Numbered from the stretch's first letter, positions 50,377-58,686 are shown. The stretch: DNA of 64,000 nt from Streptomyces mayonensis (GCF_018982965.1 NZ_JACBYP010000017.1:35370-99369); one strand, 5' to 3'. Translations and numbers: made by a program. The notes: a model not told the origin generated them from the letters alone.

Positions 50377-51365
50377 CCCGGCGCTCCTTGTCCGGCGTGC
50401 TGTGCGGCGTCGTCGGCGTGCTCGGTGTGCTCGGCGTGCTCGGCCCGGTCGGCGTGCCGCGGCCGGGCGGTCGTGAGGGACGCGGCGAACACGGCCATCA
50501 GCGTGGAGTGGTAGCAGTCGGTGAAGGCGTAGGGGTCGGGCCCCGCGTCCGGTCCGGCCGCGTCCTGGGCGGATCCCTCCTCGGGAACGGCACCGGAGGA
50601 GTCCTGCGCTGTCGCGAGGCGCCGCCAGGCGTCGTCGAGCACCGACGGCTCGGGCGGTCGGGGCAGGCTCGCCGCCACCGCCAGCAGTTCGCAGCTCAGG
50701 TCCCACATCCGGGCGTCCAGGCAGGTGTCCAGCCACGGCGGCAGCCAGTGCAGCAGGTAGTCCGCGAGGCCGGACGGTACGCCCCGGGGCGCGCGTCCCC
50801 AGTCGGTGAGGTGGAAGACGACGTGGGTCAGGGCGTAGCCGGCCGAGCGTTCGAAGGTCCACGGCTCGGGCAGACCGCCCAGCCAGGTGCCCTCCAGCGC
50901 CTGCGGGACGGGGGCGTGCGGCTGGATGCCGCTGTGCCGCTCGGCCTCCAGTACGCCGAGCCGCCGGGTGGGGTACTGCTCCGTCAGCCGCCAGCCCCGG
51001 GTGCGGGCCACCACGGCGGCGGACGCCTCGTAGCCGGGGTGGCGGAACCCGGCCGACGCGAAGGCGGCGTACACCTCCAGCGGATAGGTGGCGAACGGCT
51101 CCAGGGACTGCATCAGCCCGAAGAGTTCACCCCGGTGGGTCTGCTGCCAGGCGAAGTCCAGCAGGTCGGACGCCCGGGCGTGCAGCGCGTCGGTCGGCGG
51201 GGTGCACAGGGACACCGAGGCGCAGACCCGGGTCAGTTCGCCGAGCGGCTTCCAGGTGCGGTTGACCTGGCCGTCGGCCGCGAGCGCGTCGTCGCCGAGC
51301 GCGAAGCCGTCGCGGTGCGCCCACACCCAGTCGAGGGCGGCCTCCCCGACGCCGGCGACGCTCAC
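50373..51365 (-). CDS. Unknown helical protein, first of two tandem paralogues
   Basis: 330 residues from GTG at 51365, whose GTGA overlaps the previous stop. It shares the WVWAHRDGF, WLGGLPEPWTFE and VVFHLTDWGR segments with the next gene. Conserved His and Asp in FHLTDWGR could be catalytic or metal-binding, but this is speculation. The C-terminus carries a His/Ala/Glu repeat (AEHAEHTEHADDAAQHA). Function unknown. Confidence 0.75.
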   Translation of the reverse strand: MSVAGVGEAALDWVWAHRDGFALGDDALAADGQVNRTWKPLGELTRVCASVSLCTPPTDALHARASDLLDFAWQQTHRGELFGLMQSLEPFATYPLEVYAAFASAGFRHPGYEASAAVVARTRGWRLTEQYPTRRLGVLEAERHSGIQPHAPVPQALEGTWLGGLPEPWTFERSAGYALTHVVFHLTDWGRAPRGVPSGLADYLLHWLPPWLDTCLDARMWDLSCELLAVAASLPRPPEPSVLDDAWRRLATAQDSSGAVPEEGSAQDAAGPDAGPDPYAFTDCYHSTLMAVFAASLTTARPRHADRAEHAEHTEHADDAAQHAGQGAPG

Positions 51366-52069
51366 AGGAGGACCGCGGCCGGCATCAGCCGCGCCGCCTC
51401 CAGCTGCAGGGCCACCCGCGGGTCGGAGCCGCCCATGAGGCGGACGAAGTCGAGACCGGCCGCCAGGCCGAGGGTGTCGGGCACCCCGTCCAGCAGGGTG
51501 AGCCAGCGTCCAGCGCCGGCCGCCTGCTGCCAGTCGCGGCGGCGCACCGCCCGTACGAAGCCGCGGGCGACGTCGACCGGCCGGCGCCGTGCCGCGCGGG
51601 TCACCGCGCACTCCTCGCCCGGCAGCGCGAGCGGTGCGAGCACGGCGAGCTGGTGGGTCAGGGTCTGCCAGCCGGCCTCGTCCAGCCAGGCGGCGCCGGG
51701 TTCGGCAGCCGGCTCGGCGGCGTCCGGTCCGGTCAGGGGGTGTTCGACCCGGCGCAGGGTGCGGGCCATCGCCCAGTGGCTCCACACCACGGCCGGGGCC
51801 GCGTCGTCGCGCGGCGGATGGGCCGCCACGGCGTCCTTGAACACGGCGAGTTGGCCGGGGTCGGGAGGAACGCGCAGCAGGACGCTGGGCAACAGCGCGT
51901 CGGCGCCCAGGACGCGTACCGCCGCACGGGCGACGCCTTCGCCGGCGCCGCCTCCCGTCAGGGTGCTCCCCGCTCGCACGTGGTCTCCGCTCCGAAGAGC
52001 GGAGACCACGTCGGAAGCGAGGTCCAGCACCGTGCCCTGCAGGAGGGCCGACGTGCTCGACTGCTCCAT
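51362..52069 (-). CDS. Unknown protein, second gene of the peptide operon
   Basis: 235 residues from ATG at 52069 (GGGAGAG 4 nt upstream), 20 nt after the peptide gene. Helix-rich, with VVWSHWAMARTLRRVEHPLTG and WLTLLDGVPDTLGLAAGLDFVRLMGG as its most distinctive parts. No signal peptide, membrane helix or known motif. The stop overlaps the next start (GTGA). Confidence 0.7.
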   Translation of the reverse strand: MEQSSTSALLQGTVLDLASDVVSALRSGDHVRAGSTLTGGGAGEGVARAAVRVLGADALLPSVLLRVPPDPGQLAVFKDAVAAHPPRDDAAPAVVWSHWAMARTLRRVEHPLTGPDAAEPAAEPGAAWLDEAGWQTLTHQLAVLAPLALPGEECAVTRAARRRPVDVARGFVRAVRRRDWQQAAGAGRWLTLLDGVPDTLGLAAGLDFVRLMGGSDPRVALQLEAARLMPAAVLL

Positions 52070-52089
52070 GTCACTCTCCCGTCGGTCCG

Positions 52090-52278
52090 TCAACCCTTCT
52101 TCGGGCGCGGGGTCGGCGGCGAGAGCAGGAGCTGGGTACCTCCGGCCTGCAGGGCGAGCGCGGCGCACTCGCGGCTGTCGCGGAAGACTCCGTCGGGCTC
52201 GGCGGGGTCGAGTACCGCGTCGATGTCGATGTTCTCGGTGTGGATGACTTCCTCGAGCACCTTGTCCTTGGAAGGCAT
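52090..52278 (-). CDS. 62-residue peptide, candidate precursor, first gene of the operon
   Basis: ATG at 52278 is preceded by AGGGAG. The N-terminal two thirds are acidic (KDKVLEEVIHTENIDIDAVLD ... DGVFRDSRE), then a segment ECAALALQAGG ends in Gly-Gly, followed by TQLLLSPPTPRPKKG. An acidic leader, a double glycine and a short Pro/Lys-rich tail resemble a ribosomally made precursor peptide, but one Cys and few Ser/Thr give little room for lanthionine chemistry. No recognised modifying enzyme follows. The role as precursor is inference from size, position and composition. Confidence 0.6.
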   Translation of the reverse strand: MPSKDKVLEEVIHTENIDIDAVLDPAEPDGVFRDSRECAALALQAGGTQLLLSPPTPRPKKG

Positions 52279-52324
52279 GTCACCATCTCCCTCTGGTAGC
52301 CAAGTGGCCTTCACATCCAAGGGT

Positions 52325-52394
52325 GTCCGAGAAGTCCCAAAACATGCCTTTCTTCTCAAAATTCCCAGAAGATAACTTCTTCAACTTTTCGGAC
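52325..52394 (-). promoter_or_regulatory. AT-rich upstream region with inverted repeat
   Basis: GTCCGAGAAGT (52325-52335) and ACTTTTCGGAC (52384-52394) are complementary at 10 of 11 positions, flanking a segment of much lower GC than the rest of the window. It lies just upstream of the peptide gene and probably holds its promoter. Confidence 0.5.
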
Positions 52395-52412
52395 AGATCG
52401 CTTCGCGGACCG

Positions 52413-53060
52413 TCAGACGGAGGCGTCGTCGCGCCGCAGCCGCCACACGTGGTCCTCGCGGAAGCCCTCGACGCCCTGGGGCGAGGAGCTCGGCCGGCGG
52501 ACCGTCTCCTTGGCCCCGACGGTCCACTCGTCCGCCGGCAGGCCGAGTTCGGCGAGGACGCCGTCCAGGGTGGGGAAGACCGCGTCGAAGGGCGGCTCGG
52601 TCTGCCACGACGGCCAGCCCGCGTGCAGAACGAGCAGCAGCGTGCCGCCTTCCCCCACGGCCCGCGCGGCGGCCCGCAGGACCGTCTGCTGGTCGAGGGC
52701 GACCGGGGACTGCAGGTACTGGGCGCTCACCAGGTCGAACGATCCCTCGGGGAAGGAGTGCCCCAACTCGTGGCGCTCCCAGGCGACGCGGTCGCCCACA
52801 CCGGCCTCGGCGGCGTGCGCGGCGGCCCGGTCCAGCGCGGTGGCGGAGATGTCCACGCCGGTGACCCGCCAGCCGCGCGAGGCCAGCCACACGGCGTCCG
52901 CGCCCTCGCCGCAGCCGAGGTCGAGCGCGGTCCCGGGCGCGAGGTCGCTCGCCTCGCGCACCAGGAGGGGGTTGGGACGGCCGCTCCAGACCCGGCCGGT
53001 GTCGCGGTAACGGGCTTCCCAGAACTCCGCGGCGGTTGCCGTGGCGGGCAGGTCGGTCAT
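52413..53060 (-). CDS. SAM-dependent methyltransferase (TehB/thiopurine-like class I)
   Basis: 215 residues from ATG at 53060 (AGGAGG 4 nt upstream). Motif I is ALDLGCGEGADAVWLASRGWRVTGVDIS; motif post-I Asp in GVDIS; FDLVSAQYL is motif II. FWEARYRDTGRVWSGRPN at the start is typical of TehB-like enzymes acting on small molecules. Its target is unknown. It is on the same strand as the peptide operon, 134 nt upstream of the peptide start, and might belong to the same system. A perfect palindrome lies 90 nt upstream. Confidence 0.9.
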   Translation of the reverse strand: MTDLPATATAAEFWEARYRDTGRVWSGRPNPLLVREASDLAPGTALDLGCGEGADAVWLASRGWRVTGVDISATALDRAAAHAAEAGVGDRVAWERHELGHSFPEGSFDLVSAQYLQSPVALDQQTVLRAAARAVGEGGTLLLVLHAGWPSWQTEPPFDAVFPTLDGVLAELGLPADEWTVGAKETVRRPSSSPQGVEGFREDHVWRLRRDDASV

Positions 53061-53149
53061 GACGCCTCCTGAGGTGGTCGGACGGTGCCGCTCGGCGGGG
53101 CGCACGGCTCGGCGGCCCCGCAAGCAGGCTGTACCGACCGGGCGGGCGA

Positions 53150-53167
53150 CGGCAAAGATCTTTGCCG
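53150..53167. promoter_or_regulatory. 18-bp perfect palindrome, candidate operator
   Basis: CGGCAAAGATCTTTGCCG is a perfect dyad without a loop, so a protein-binding site is more likely than a hairpin terminator. It lies 90 nt upstream of the methyltransferase start. Confidence 0.65.
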
Positions 53168-53193
53168 GTCCGGCAATATCGGCGTCGAAGCGG

Positions 53194-53230
53194 CCGAAGT
53201 ACCCGGCCGGGGCGCGGCCGGGTACTTCGG
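53194..53230 (-). terminator. 15-bp perfect hairpin after mscS
   Basis: CCGAAGTACCCGGCC (53194-53208) and its exact complement (53216-53230) surround a 7-nt loop, 13 nt beyond the mscS stop. Strong intrinsic-type terminator without a U-tract. Confidence 0.8.
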
Positions 53231-53243
53231 CTCGGCGTTTCCG

Positions 53244-54245
53244 TCAGCCCGGCAGCGCGTCCGGCTCGTTCTCCCGGCCGTCCGTGCGCACCCACACCGT
53301 CCGCCGCGGGAACGGGATCTCGATGCCCTCCTCGTCCAGTGCCTCCTTGACCCGGCGGCGCAGTTCGCGGGTGACGCCCCACTGCTGGAGCGGCACGGTC
53401 TTGACGGCGAGGCGGACCAGCACGCCGTCGGCGTCCAGGGCCTGCACGCCCCACACCGCGGGGTCCTCCAGCAGTACGTCCGCGAAGTCGGGCTCCTCGC
53501 GCAGGGCGCGGCCGGTGTCCTCGAGGACGCGGTAGACGGTGTCGAGGTCGGCGTCGTGGGCGACGGCGACGTCCAGCACGGCGCGTGCCCACTCCTGGCT
53601 GTCGTTGCGCACCCGCAGGATCTCGCCGTTGCGGATGTGCCACAGGCCGCCGTTGAGGTCGCGCACGTGGGTGAGGCGCAGGCCGACGTGCTCGACCTCG
53701 CCGACGGCTTCCCCGAGGTCGACCGAGTCGCCGACGCCGTACTGGTCCTCGACCATGATGAGCAGCCCGGACAGGTAGTCGGCGACCAGGCTCTGCGCGC
53801 CGAAGCCGATGGCCAGACCGACCACTCCGGCGCTGGCCAGCAGGGGGCCGAGGGCGATGCCGATCTGGTCGAGCACCATGGCCACGCCGACCATGAACAG
53901 CACGATGGTCACGGCGCTGCTGAGCACCGAGCCGATGGTGCGGGCCCGCTGCTCGCGGCGCTGCCGTGTCCGGGAACGGTCGCGGTGCAGGACGGCGGCG
54001 CCACGCGTCTGCCGGCGGGGCCGGCTCCGTTCGGCCTCGCCCGCCGACGGTTCCAGGATCCGCTGGACGACCCGGGTGATGGCCCGTTTGGCCACCGCGC
54101 GCACCACCAGCAGGATCAGGACGATCACCGCGATGCGCAGGGGTATCCCGATCAGCGCCGCGGTGTGGTCACCGGCCCAGTCCGACCAGGAGGCCGCCAG
54201 CCGTGTCGTGGTGACCGGGCCGGCGGGTGGGGAGGTGTGCGACAT
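53244..54245 (-). CDS. MscS-family mechanosensitive channel
   Basis: 333 residues. Membrane helices lie around LIGIPLRIAVIVLILLVVRAV and LSSAVTIVLFMVGVAMVLDQ; the pore helix/loop is ASAGVVGLAIGFGAQSLVADYLSGLLIMVEDQYGVGD, the MscS signature, then the beta domain and a C-terminal alpha/beta domain. A charged, Arg-rich loop (PRRQTRGAAVLHRDRSRTRQRREQ) sits between the first two helices. Role: opens on membrane tension to release solutes during osmotic downshift. Confidence 0.92.
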   Translation of the reverse strand: MSHTSPPAGPVTTTRLAASWSDWAGDHTAALIGIPLRIAVIVLILLVVRAVAKRAITRVVQRILEPSAGEAERSRPRRQTRGAAVLHRDRSRTRQRREQRARTIGSVLSSAVTIVLFMVGVAMVLDQIGIALGPLLASAGVVGLAIGFGAQSLVADYLSGLLIMVEDQYGVGDSVDLGEAVGEVEHVGLRLTHVRDLNGGLWHIRNGEILRVRNDSQEWARAVLDVAVAHDADLDTVYRVLEDTGRALREEPDFADVLLEDPAVWGVQALDADGVLVRLAVKTVPLQQWGVTRELRRRVKEALDEEGIEIPFPRRTVWVRTDGRENEPDALPG

Positions 54246-54482
54246 CGGCTCGGCTGCTCCGTTCCTCGGGGACGACGTGTCTGACGACGGAGCCGCCTAC
54301 CCAGGCACCGCCCGAACATGACGCCGGGCGCGGTGCCGCCGACACCGTTTCGCACGTGCCCCGTGCCGGACAGGTGCGCCCTCTTCACGCGGTACCGGCA
54401 CATCACCGGGCATCGGCGGCCATCACCGGCGTACGCCGGGGTACCCGCAGGGAGTCGTCCACGGCTGAGGAGGACCTGCGGC

Positions 54483-54728
54483 GTGGTTACCGTTGCCGTC
54501 GTGATACTGCCCGGGCTGGGTCTGCTGCTGCTCGGCATGACGTGTCTGGAGGACCGGCTGTTCGGTGATCCGGGGCCGCCCCGGCACACCCGGCGCGGAC
54601 ATCTGCGCCTCCTGCCGGGCGGCAGGGCGCACGCCGCCGCGTCGCCCGACTCCACCGCGCCCGACTCCACCGCGCCCGAGCCCTCCGCCTCCCGCTCCTC
54701 CGCGTCCGGCCGCAGGGACGCGGCCTGA
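54483..54728 (+). CDS. Small single-pass membrane protein
   Basis: 81 residues from GTG at 54483, with GAGGAGG 9 nt upstream. One N-terminal hydrophobic helix (VAVVILPGLGLLLLGMTCL) is followed by a polar tail with a PDSTAPDSTAPEPSA repeat, probably disordered. No known family. The ribosome site and frame bias make it likely to be real. Confidence 0.55.
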   Translation: MVTVAVVILPGLGLLLLGMTCLEDRLFGDPGPPRHTRRGHLRLLPGGRAHAAASPDSTAPDSTAPEPSASRSSASGRRDAA

Positions 54729-54879
54729 GGCCGTTCCCACGCCGCCGGCGTGTGTGTCCAGGCACCCCGCCGCGCGGGCCCCCGCACCCGCGGGCGATGC
54801 TGTCCCGAGCAGACCCGCGCAGGCCCGAGCAGCCCCAGAACGCCATGCGGCTCGGACGCGGCGAAATCAGGAGGTCGGG

Positions 54880-55320
54880 ATGGACGACGCGCCACGGCAC
54901 ACCACGGAGAACCAGGACGCGGACGACGGTTTCGTGGGCTTCTGGCGGGAGCGGCGCATCTGCTTCCTGTCGACACCGCGGGCCGACGGCAGCCCGCACC
55001 TGGTCCCGGTCGGGGTGACGTACGACCACGCGACCCGCACGGCACGGATCATCACGAGCCGCGGCACCGCGAAGGTGCGCAACGTGAAGCGGGCCGGGCG
55101 CCCCGTCGTCGCCGTGAGCCAGGTGGAGGGCAGGTACTGGTCCACCCTGGAGGGCGTCGCGACGGTACGGGAGGACGCCGAAGCGGTCCGCGACGCGGAG
55201 GCCCGGTACGCGGCCCGCTACCGGCGGCCACGGGCGAACCCGGAGCGGGTCGTGATCGAGATCGAGGTACGGCGTTTCCTCGGCACCGTACGGCCCGGCA
55301 CCCGGCGCCCGCCCGCGTGA
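54880..55320 (+). CDS. PPOX-class flavin/F420-dependent oxidoreductase
   Basis: 146 residues from ATG at 54880 (AGGAGG 6 nt upstream). The split-barrel FMN-binding fold shows as ICFLSTPRADGSPHLVPVGVTYDHATRTARIITSRGTAKVRNV, the typical F420-dependent TIGR-type pattern, with GRYWSTLEGVATV following. Such enzymes use F420H2 or FMN to reduce diverse substrates (for example biliverdin or quinones); this one's substrate is unknown. Confidence 0.88.
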   Translation: MDDAPRHTTENQDADDGFVGFWRERRICFLSTPRADGSPHLVPVGVTYDHATRTARIITSRGTAKVRNVKRAGRPVVAVSQVEGRYWSTLEGVATVREDAEAVRDAEARYAARYRRPRANPERVVIEIEVRRFLGTVRPGTRRPPA

Positions 55321-55339
55321 TGTCGCCGCCGGGGGCGGA

Positions 55340-57460
55340 TCACTCCCCCGCCCGGCTCCGCCGGTCCGGCCGCCCGGGCCACCAGGCGACGGCGCCGATG
55401 TCCCGTGCGAGGGCCGGGACCAGCAGCGACCGTACGACCAGGGTGTCCAGCAGGACGCCGAACGCCACGATGAAGGCGATCTGCACCAGGAAGGCCAGCG
55501 GGATGACCCCGAGGGCGGCGAAGGTCGCGGCGAGGACCACACCGGCCGAGGTGATGACGCCCCCGGTCGCCGTCAGACCGCGCAGGATGCCCTCCCGGAC
55601 TCCGTGGTGCAGCGACTCCTGCCGCACCCGGGACATGAGGAAGATGTTGTAGTCCACGCCGAGGGCGACCAGGAAGACGAACCCGTACAGCGGCACGGAG
55701 GCGTCGGTGCCGCTGAAGCCGAGGACGTGGGTGAAGACCAGCGCCGAGACTCCCAGGGTGGCCAGGAAGTTCAGCGCCACCGTCGCCACCAGCAGCAGGG
55801 GCATCAGCAGCGAGCGCAGCAGGGCGACGAGGACGAGCAGGATGATGGCCAGCACGACCGGCACGATGAGCGTGCGGTCGTGTTCGGCGGTGCGCTGGGT
55901 GTCGTACTGCTGGGCGGTGTAGCCCCCGACGAGGGCGTCCGCGCCGGGCACGTCGTGGACGGCCGTCCTGAGGTCGGCCACCGCGCTCTTGGCGGCGTCG
56001 CTGTCCGCGGGCGCCCGGAGCGTCGCGTCGATCCGTACCCGCCCGTCCACCACCTTGGGTTCCCCGCCGCCGGGCCGGCCGGACGCGGTCACCGCGGCGG
56101 CGGAGTCGACGCCCCGGGTGCCGCGGGCGGCGGCGAGGACCGGGTCGAGCCGGTCGGCCTCGGCGATGATCACGACCGGGTTGCCGGAACCGCCGGGGAA
56201 GTGCCGGGCCAGGGTCTGCTGGGCGGCGACCGACGGGGCGTCGTTCACGAAGATCTCGTCCAGTGGGGTGCCCTTGGAGCTGAGGCCCGACGCGAAGGCG
56301 GCGCAGGCCAGGAGCGCGGCCAGCGAGACGGCCCAGATGCGGCGCGGCGCCCGGTCCACGAGTGCGGCGATGCGGTGCCACAGCGGATGCCCGGCCTCCG
56401 GATCGCCGGCGCGGACCGGCCTGGCCGGCCAGTAGGCGGCGCGGCCGAGCAGGAGCAGGACTGCGGGCAGGAAGGTGAGCGTGCTCAGGACGGCGCAGAC
56501 GATGCCGATGGCGCCGACGGGTCCGAGCGCCCGGTTGTTGGTCAGGTCGCTCAGCAGCAGCGCCAGCAGCCCGAGGGCGACGGTGGCCGCACTGGCGACG
56601 ACGGCACCCCAGGAGGCGTGCAGTGCGGCGCGGACGGCGCCGAAGCGGTCGGGGTGCCGGGCGAGTTCCTCGCGGAAGCGGGCGGTGAGCAGCAGCGCGT
56701 AGTCGGTCGCGGCGCCGATGACCAGGATGGAGAGGATGCCCTGGACCTGGCCGTCGACGCGGACGACGTCGCGTTCGGCGAGCGCGTAGACGATCCCGCA
56801 GGCCAGACCGAGGGCGAAGACGGCGCCGAGGATGATGACCACGGGCAGCAGCACGCTGCGGTAGACGAGTAGCAGGATCACCAGCACGGTGATCAGCGCG
56901 ACGCCCAGCAGCAGTCCGTCGATGCCCGAGAAGGCGTCGGAGAGGTCCGCCTGGGACGCCGCGGGTCCTGCCAGCTGCGCCCGGGTGCCGGGGACCTCGT
57001 CGGCCGCGGCCCCGATCCGCTCCAGGGTGGCGGGCAGGGCGTCGCCGAGGCCGGGTTCGACCTGGACGACGGCCTGCAGGGCCTCGCCGTCGCCGGAGGG
57101 CAGTGCGGGCGACGCCTGCCCCACGAGGCCGGGCGTGCCCGCCAGGGAGGCGAGGGAACGGGTGGCCTCGGCCCGGTGACCGGTGACGGAGCCGCCTCCG
57201 TCGGAGGTCCACACGACGATCACCGGCAGGGTCTCGTCCTGCTGGAAGGCCTGCTGGGCGTCGGTGACGCGGGTGGACTCGGCGCTCCGGGGCAGGAAGG
57301 CGGCCCGGTCGTTGGTGGCGACGTCGCCGAGCTTGCCGGCGTAGGGGCCGAGCGCACCGCCGATGCCGAGCCACACCAGGAGCAGGAGCACGGGGACCAG
57401 CCAGCGGGCCCGGTTACCGCGCTCGTGCCCGTGCTGTTCGCCCTGGTTCGCTGTCGCCAC
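55340..57460 (-). CDS. MMPL-family (RND) membrane transporter
   Basis: 706 residues from GTG at 57460. Two halves each have a lone N-terminal helix, a large outside domain and five to six helices; GAATDYALLLTARFREEL and ALGVDYNIFLMSRVRQE are the conserved (A/G)-x-D-Y motifs, the proton-relay positions in MmpL proteins. Related proteins export lipids or small molecules using the proton gradient. No ribosome site precedes the GTG, and TATACG lies 8 nt upstream on the minus strand, so a leaderless transcript is possible. It converges on the PPOX gene with a 19-nt gap. Confidence 0.92.
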   Translation of the reverse strand: MATANQGEQHGHERGNRARWLVPVLLLLVWLGIGGALGPYAGKLGDVATNDRAAFLPRSAESTRVTDAQQAFQQDETLPVIVVWTSDGGGSVTGHRAEATRSLASLAGTPGLVGQASPALPSGDGEALQAVVQVEPGLGDALPATLERIGAAADEVPGTRAQLAGPAASQADLSDAFSGIDGLLLGVALITVLVILLLVYRSVLLPVVIILGAVFALGLACGIVYALAERDVVRVDGQVQGILSILVIGAATDYALLLTARFREELARHPDRFGAVRAALHASWGAVVASAATVALGLLALLLSDLTNNRALGPVGAIGIVCAVLSTLTFLPAVLLLLGRAAYWPARPVRAGDPEAGHPLWHRIAALVDRAPRRIWAVSLAALLACAAFASGLSSKGTPLDEIFVNDAPSVAAQQTLARHFPGGSGNPVVIIAEADRLDPVLAAARGTRGVDSAAAVTASGRPGGGEPKVVDGRVRIDATLRAPADSDAAKSAVADLRTAVHDVPGADALVGGYTAQQYDTQRTAEHDRTLIVPVVLAIILLVLVALLRSLLMPLLLVATVALNFLATLGVSALVFTHVLGFSGTDASVPLYGFVFLVALGVDYNIFLMSRVRQESLHHGVREGILRGLTATGGVITSAGVVLAATFAALGVIPLAFLVQIAFIVAFGVLLDTLVVRSLLVPALARDIGAVAWWPGRPDRRSRAGE

Positions 57461-57518
57461 GCGATCAGCGTATAGAAGGGTCGGCCCGAGCCGGGGCGCG
57501 ACCGCACCGGCCGATCCT

Positions 57519-57581
57519 GCCGCTCCGGCCACACCAGCCACACCAGCCACACCAGCCGCTCCGGCCGCTCCGGCCGCTCCG
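57519..57581. repeat. Seven tandem 9-nt units
   Basis: One GCCGCTCCG unit, three GCCACACCA units and three GCCGCTCCG units follow each other without gaps. The array lies in the 174-nt gap upstream of the MMPL gene and after the stop of the 57635 gene. Confidence 0.9.
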
Positions 57582-57634
57582 TCGGCATGCCGTACGCCCG
57601 GTAAGCGCCCGGTACGCCGCGCGGCTCGGGCGCT

Positions 57635-58102
57635 TCAGCCGGCGGGACCGCCCGGCGTGCGGGTGTCGGTGCGGCCGGGACGGCCGGGCCGGGAGGTGTG
57701 GTCCGGGTGGCCGCGGGTCCGCCGGACCTCCTTCAGCTCCGCCTCGTACAAGTGGTCGCGCCCTCCGGCCAGGCCTTCCACGGCCGCGCGCTCCAGGTCC
57801 CTGAACGGCTGGTAGTAGGTCCGGTCGTAGGCCTCGACGATCTGGAACGTCCAGTGGCCGGGGATGACGTTGCGGCCGAGGATCTCCGTGCGGACGCGCT
57901 CCGCCCACTCCGGGTGCCCGGCGGCCCGCAGCAGTTCGACGGCGCGGTCGAGTTCGAAGTCCGCCGAGCCGGTGAGCTGGTGGAAGGCGAAGAGGTGCCC
58001 GCGGGCGCACTCCGTCGTCTCCAGCGCCTTGGACAGGGACCCGAGGGCCTCGACCGTCTCGTCGCTGACGCCCTCGGGGCGCCGGTGTCCGTCGTCATCC
58101 AT
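57635..58102 (-). CDS. Conserved hypothetical protein, third gene of a stress-like operon
   Basis: 155 residues; ATG at 58102 overlaps the DUF3140 stop by 8 nt. Helical N-terminal part with VEALGSLSKALETTECARGHLFAFHQLTGSADFELDRAVELLRAAGH, then a conserved NVIPGHWTFQIVEAYDRTYYQPF and a charged tail. I recognise no family with known function; its coupling to DUF2945 and DUF3140 genes suggests a common stress role. Confidence 0.75.
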   Translation of the reverse strand: MDDDGHRRPEGVSDETVEALGSLSKALETTECARGHLFAFHQLTGSADFELDRAVELLRAAGHPEWAERVRTEILGRNVIPGHWTFQIVEAYDRTYYQPFRDLERAAVEGLAGGRDHLYEAELKEVRRTRGHPDHTSRPGRPGRTDTRTPGGPAG

Positions 58103-58436
58103 GGTGGCCCAGCGGGTCGTGGCCCCAGTTCATCAGCGAGTACCGCCACCGGGTGTCCCCGACGTCGCCCGCCGGGCGCTGGGCCAGGTGCCGGTGGACG
58201 TAGCCGACGACCTTGCGCATGTGCTCGTAGTCGTCGTCCGTGAGGTCGGCCTTCTTCTTCCGCAGGATCCCGACGATCCGCCGGCCGGACGCGTGACCCA
58301 CGGACTCGCCCCCGTCCTTGTGGTGACCGGCGTCCCGCGACTCGTCGCTGTCGAGCCAGGTCTCCAGTGCGGCCGGTGTCATGTTCACCAGCTCGCGGAA
58401 CTCGTCCCGGGTCTCCTTCTGCTCGTCGCCGTCCAT
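58095..58436 (-). CDS. DUF3140 protein
   Basis: 113 residues. It begins DEFRELVNMTPAALETWLDSDESRDAG, and contains GHASGRRIVGILRKKKADLTDDDYEHMRKVVGYVHRHLAQRP and the terminal WRYSLMNWGHDP, diagnostic of DUF3140. Members occur with DUF2945 proteins in bacteria and fungi and are thought to be linked to DNA or stress, without biochemical proof. Middle gene of a three-gene operon, 22 nt after DUF2945. Confidence 0.9.
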   Translation of the reverse strand: MDGDEQKETRDEFRELVNMTPAALETWLDSDESRDAGHHKDGGESVGHASGRRIVGILRKKKADLTDDDYEHMRKVVGYVHRHLAQRPAGDVGDTRWRYSLMNWGHDPLGHHG

Positions 58437-58458
58437 GGCACCCCGCTTCCTCTTCGGC

Positions 58459-58686
58459 TCACTTCTTCTTCAGCGCGGACGGCTTGTGCACCGCCGGCCT
58501 GCCGGACCTGTCGCTGCGGACCTGGTACTGCGGATCGTCCGGGGAGGCGTCCACGGTGCGGCCGGCCGCCTCGGTGCGTTCGGTGATCTTCTTCTCCACC
58601 TCGCCCTCGGTGCGGGAGCCGTGGCTGCTCCAGGTGACCTTGTCGCCCTTGCGCAGGTTCTCGCCGCCGTCGCGGTTCTTCGCCAT
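58459..58686 (-). CDS. DUF2945 (hypervirulence-associated TUDOR) protein
   Basis: 75 residues with AAGGAG 7 nt before ATG. NLRKGDKVTWSSHGSRTEGEVEKKITERTEAAGRTVDASPDDPQYQVRSDRSGRPAVHKPSALKK spans the small TUDOR-like barrel. The family is often co-encoded with DUF3140, as here. Function unknown; a nucleic-acid or peptide-binding role is inferred from the fold. Confidence 0.92.
   Translation of the reverse strand: MAKNRDGGENLRKGDKVTWSSHGSRTEGEVEKKITERTEAAGRTVDASPDDPQYQVRSDRSGRPAVHKPSALKKK

Noticed and set aside
48356..52278. Lanthipeptide, lasso or thiopeptide cluster
   Set aside because: No LanM/LanB/LanKC, B1/B2 lasso enzymes, YcaO, radical SAM or dedicated transporter can be seen near the small peptide.
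57465..58010. Minus-strand frame with WCG and GRS repeats
   Set aside because: It is a shadow of the 155-residue gene continued through the 9-nt array.
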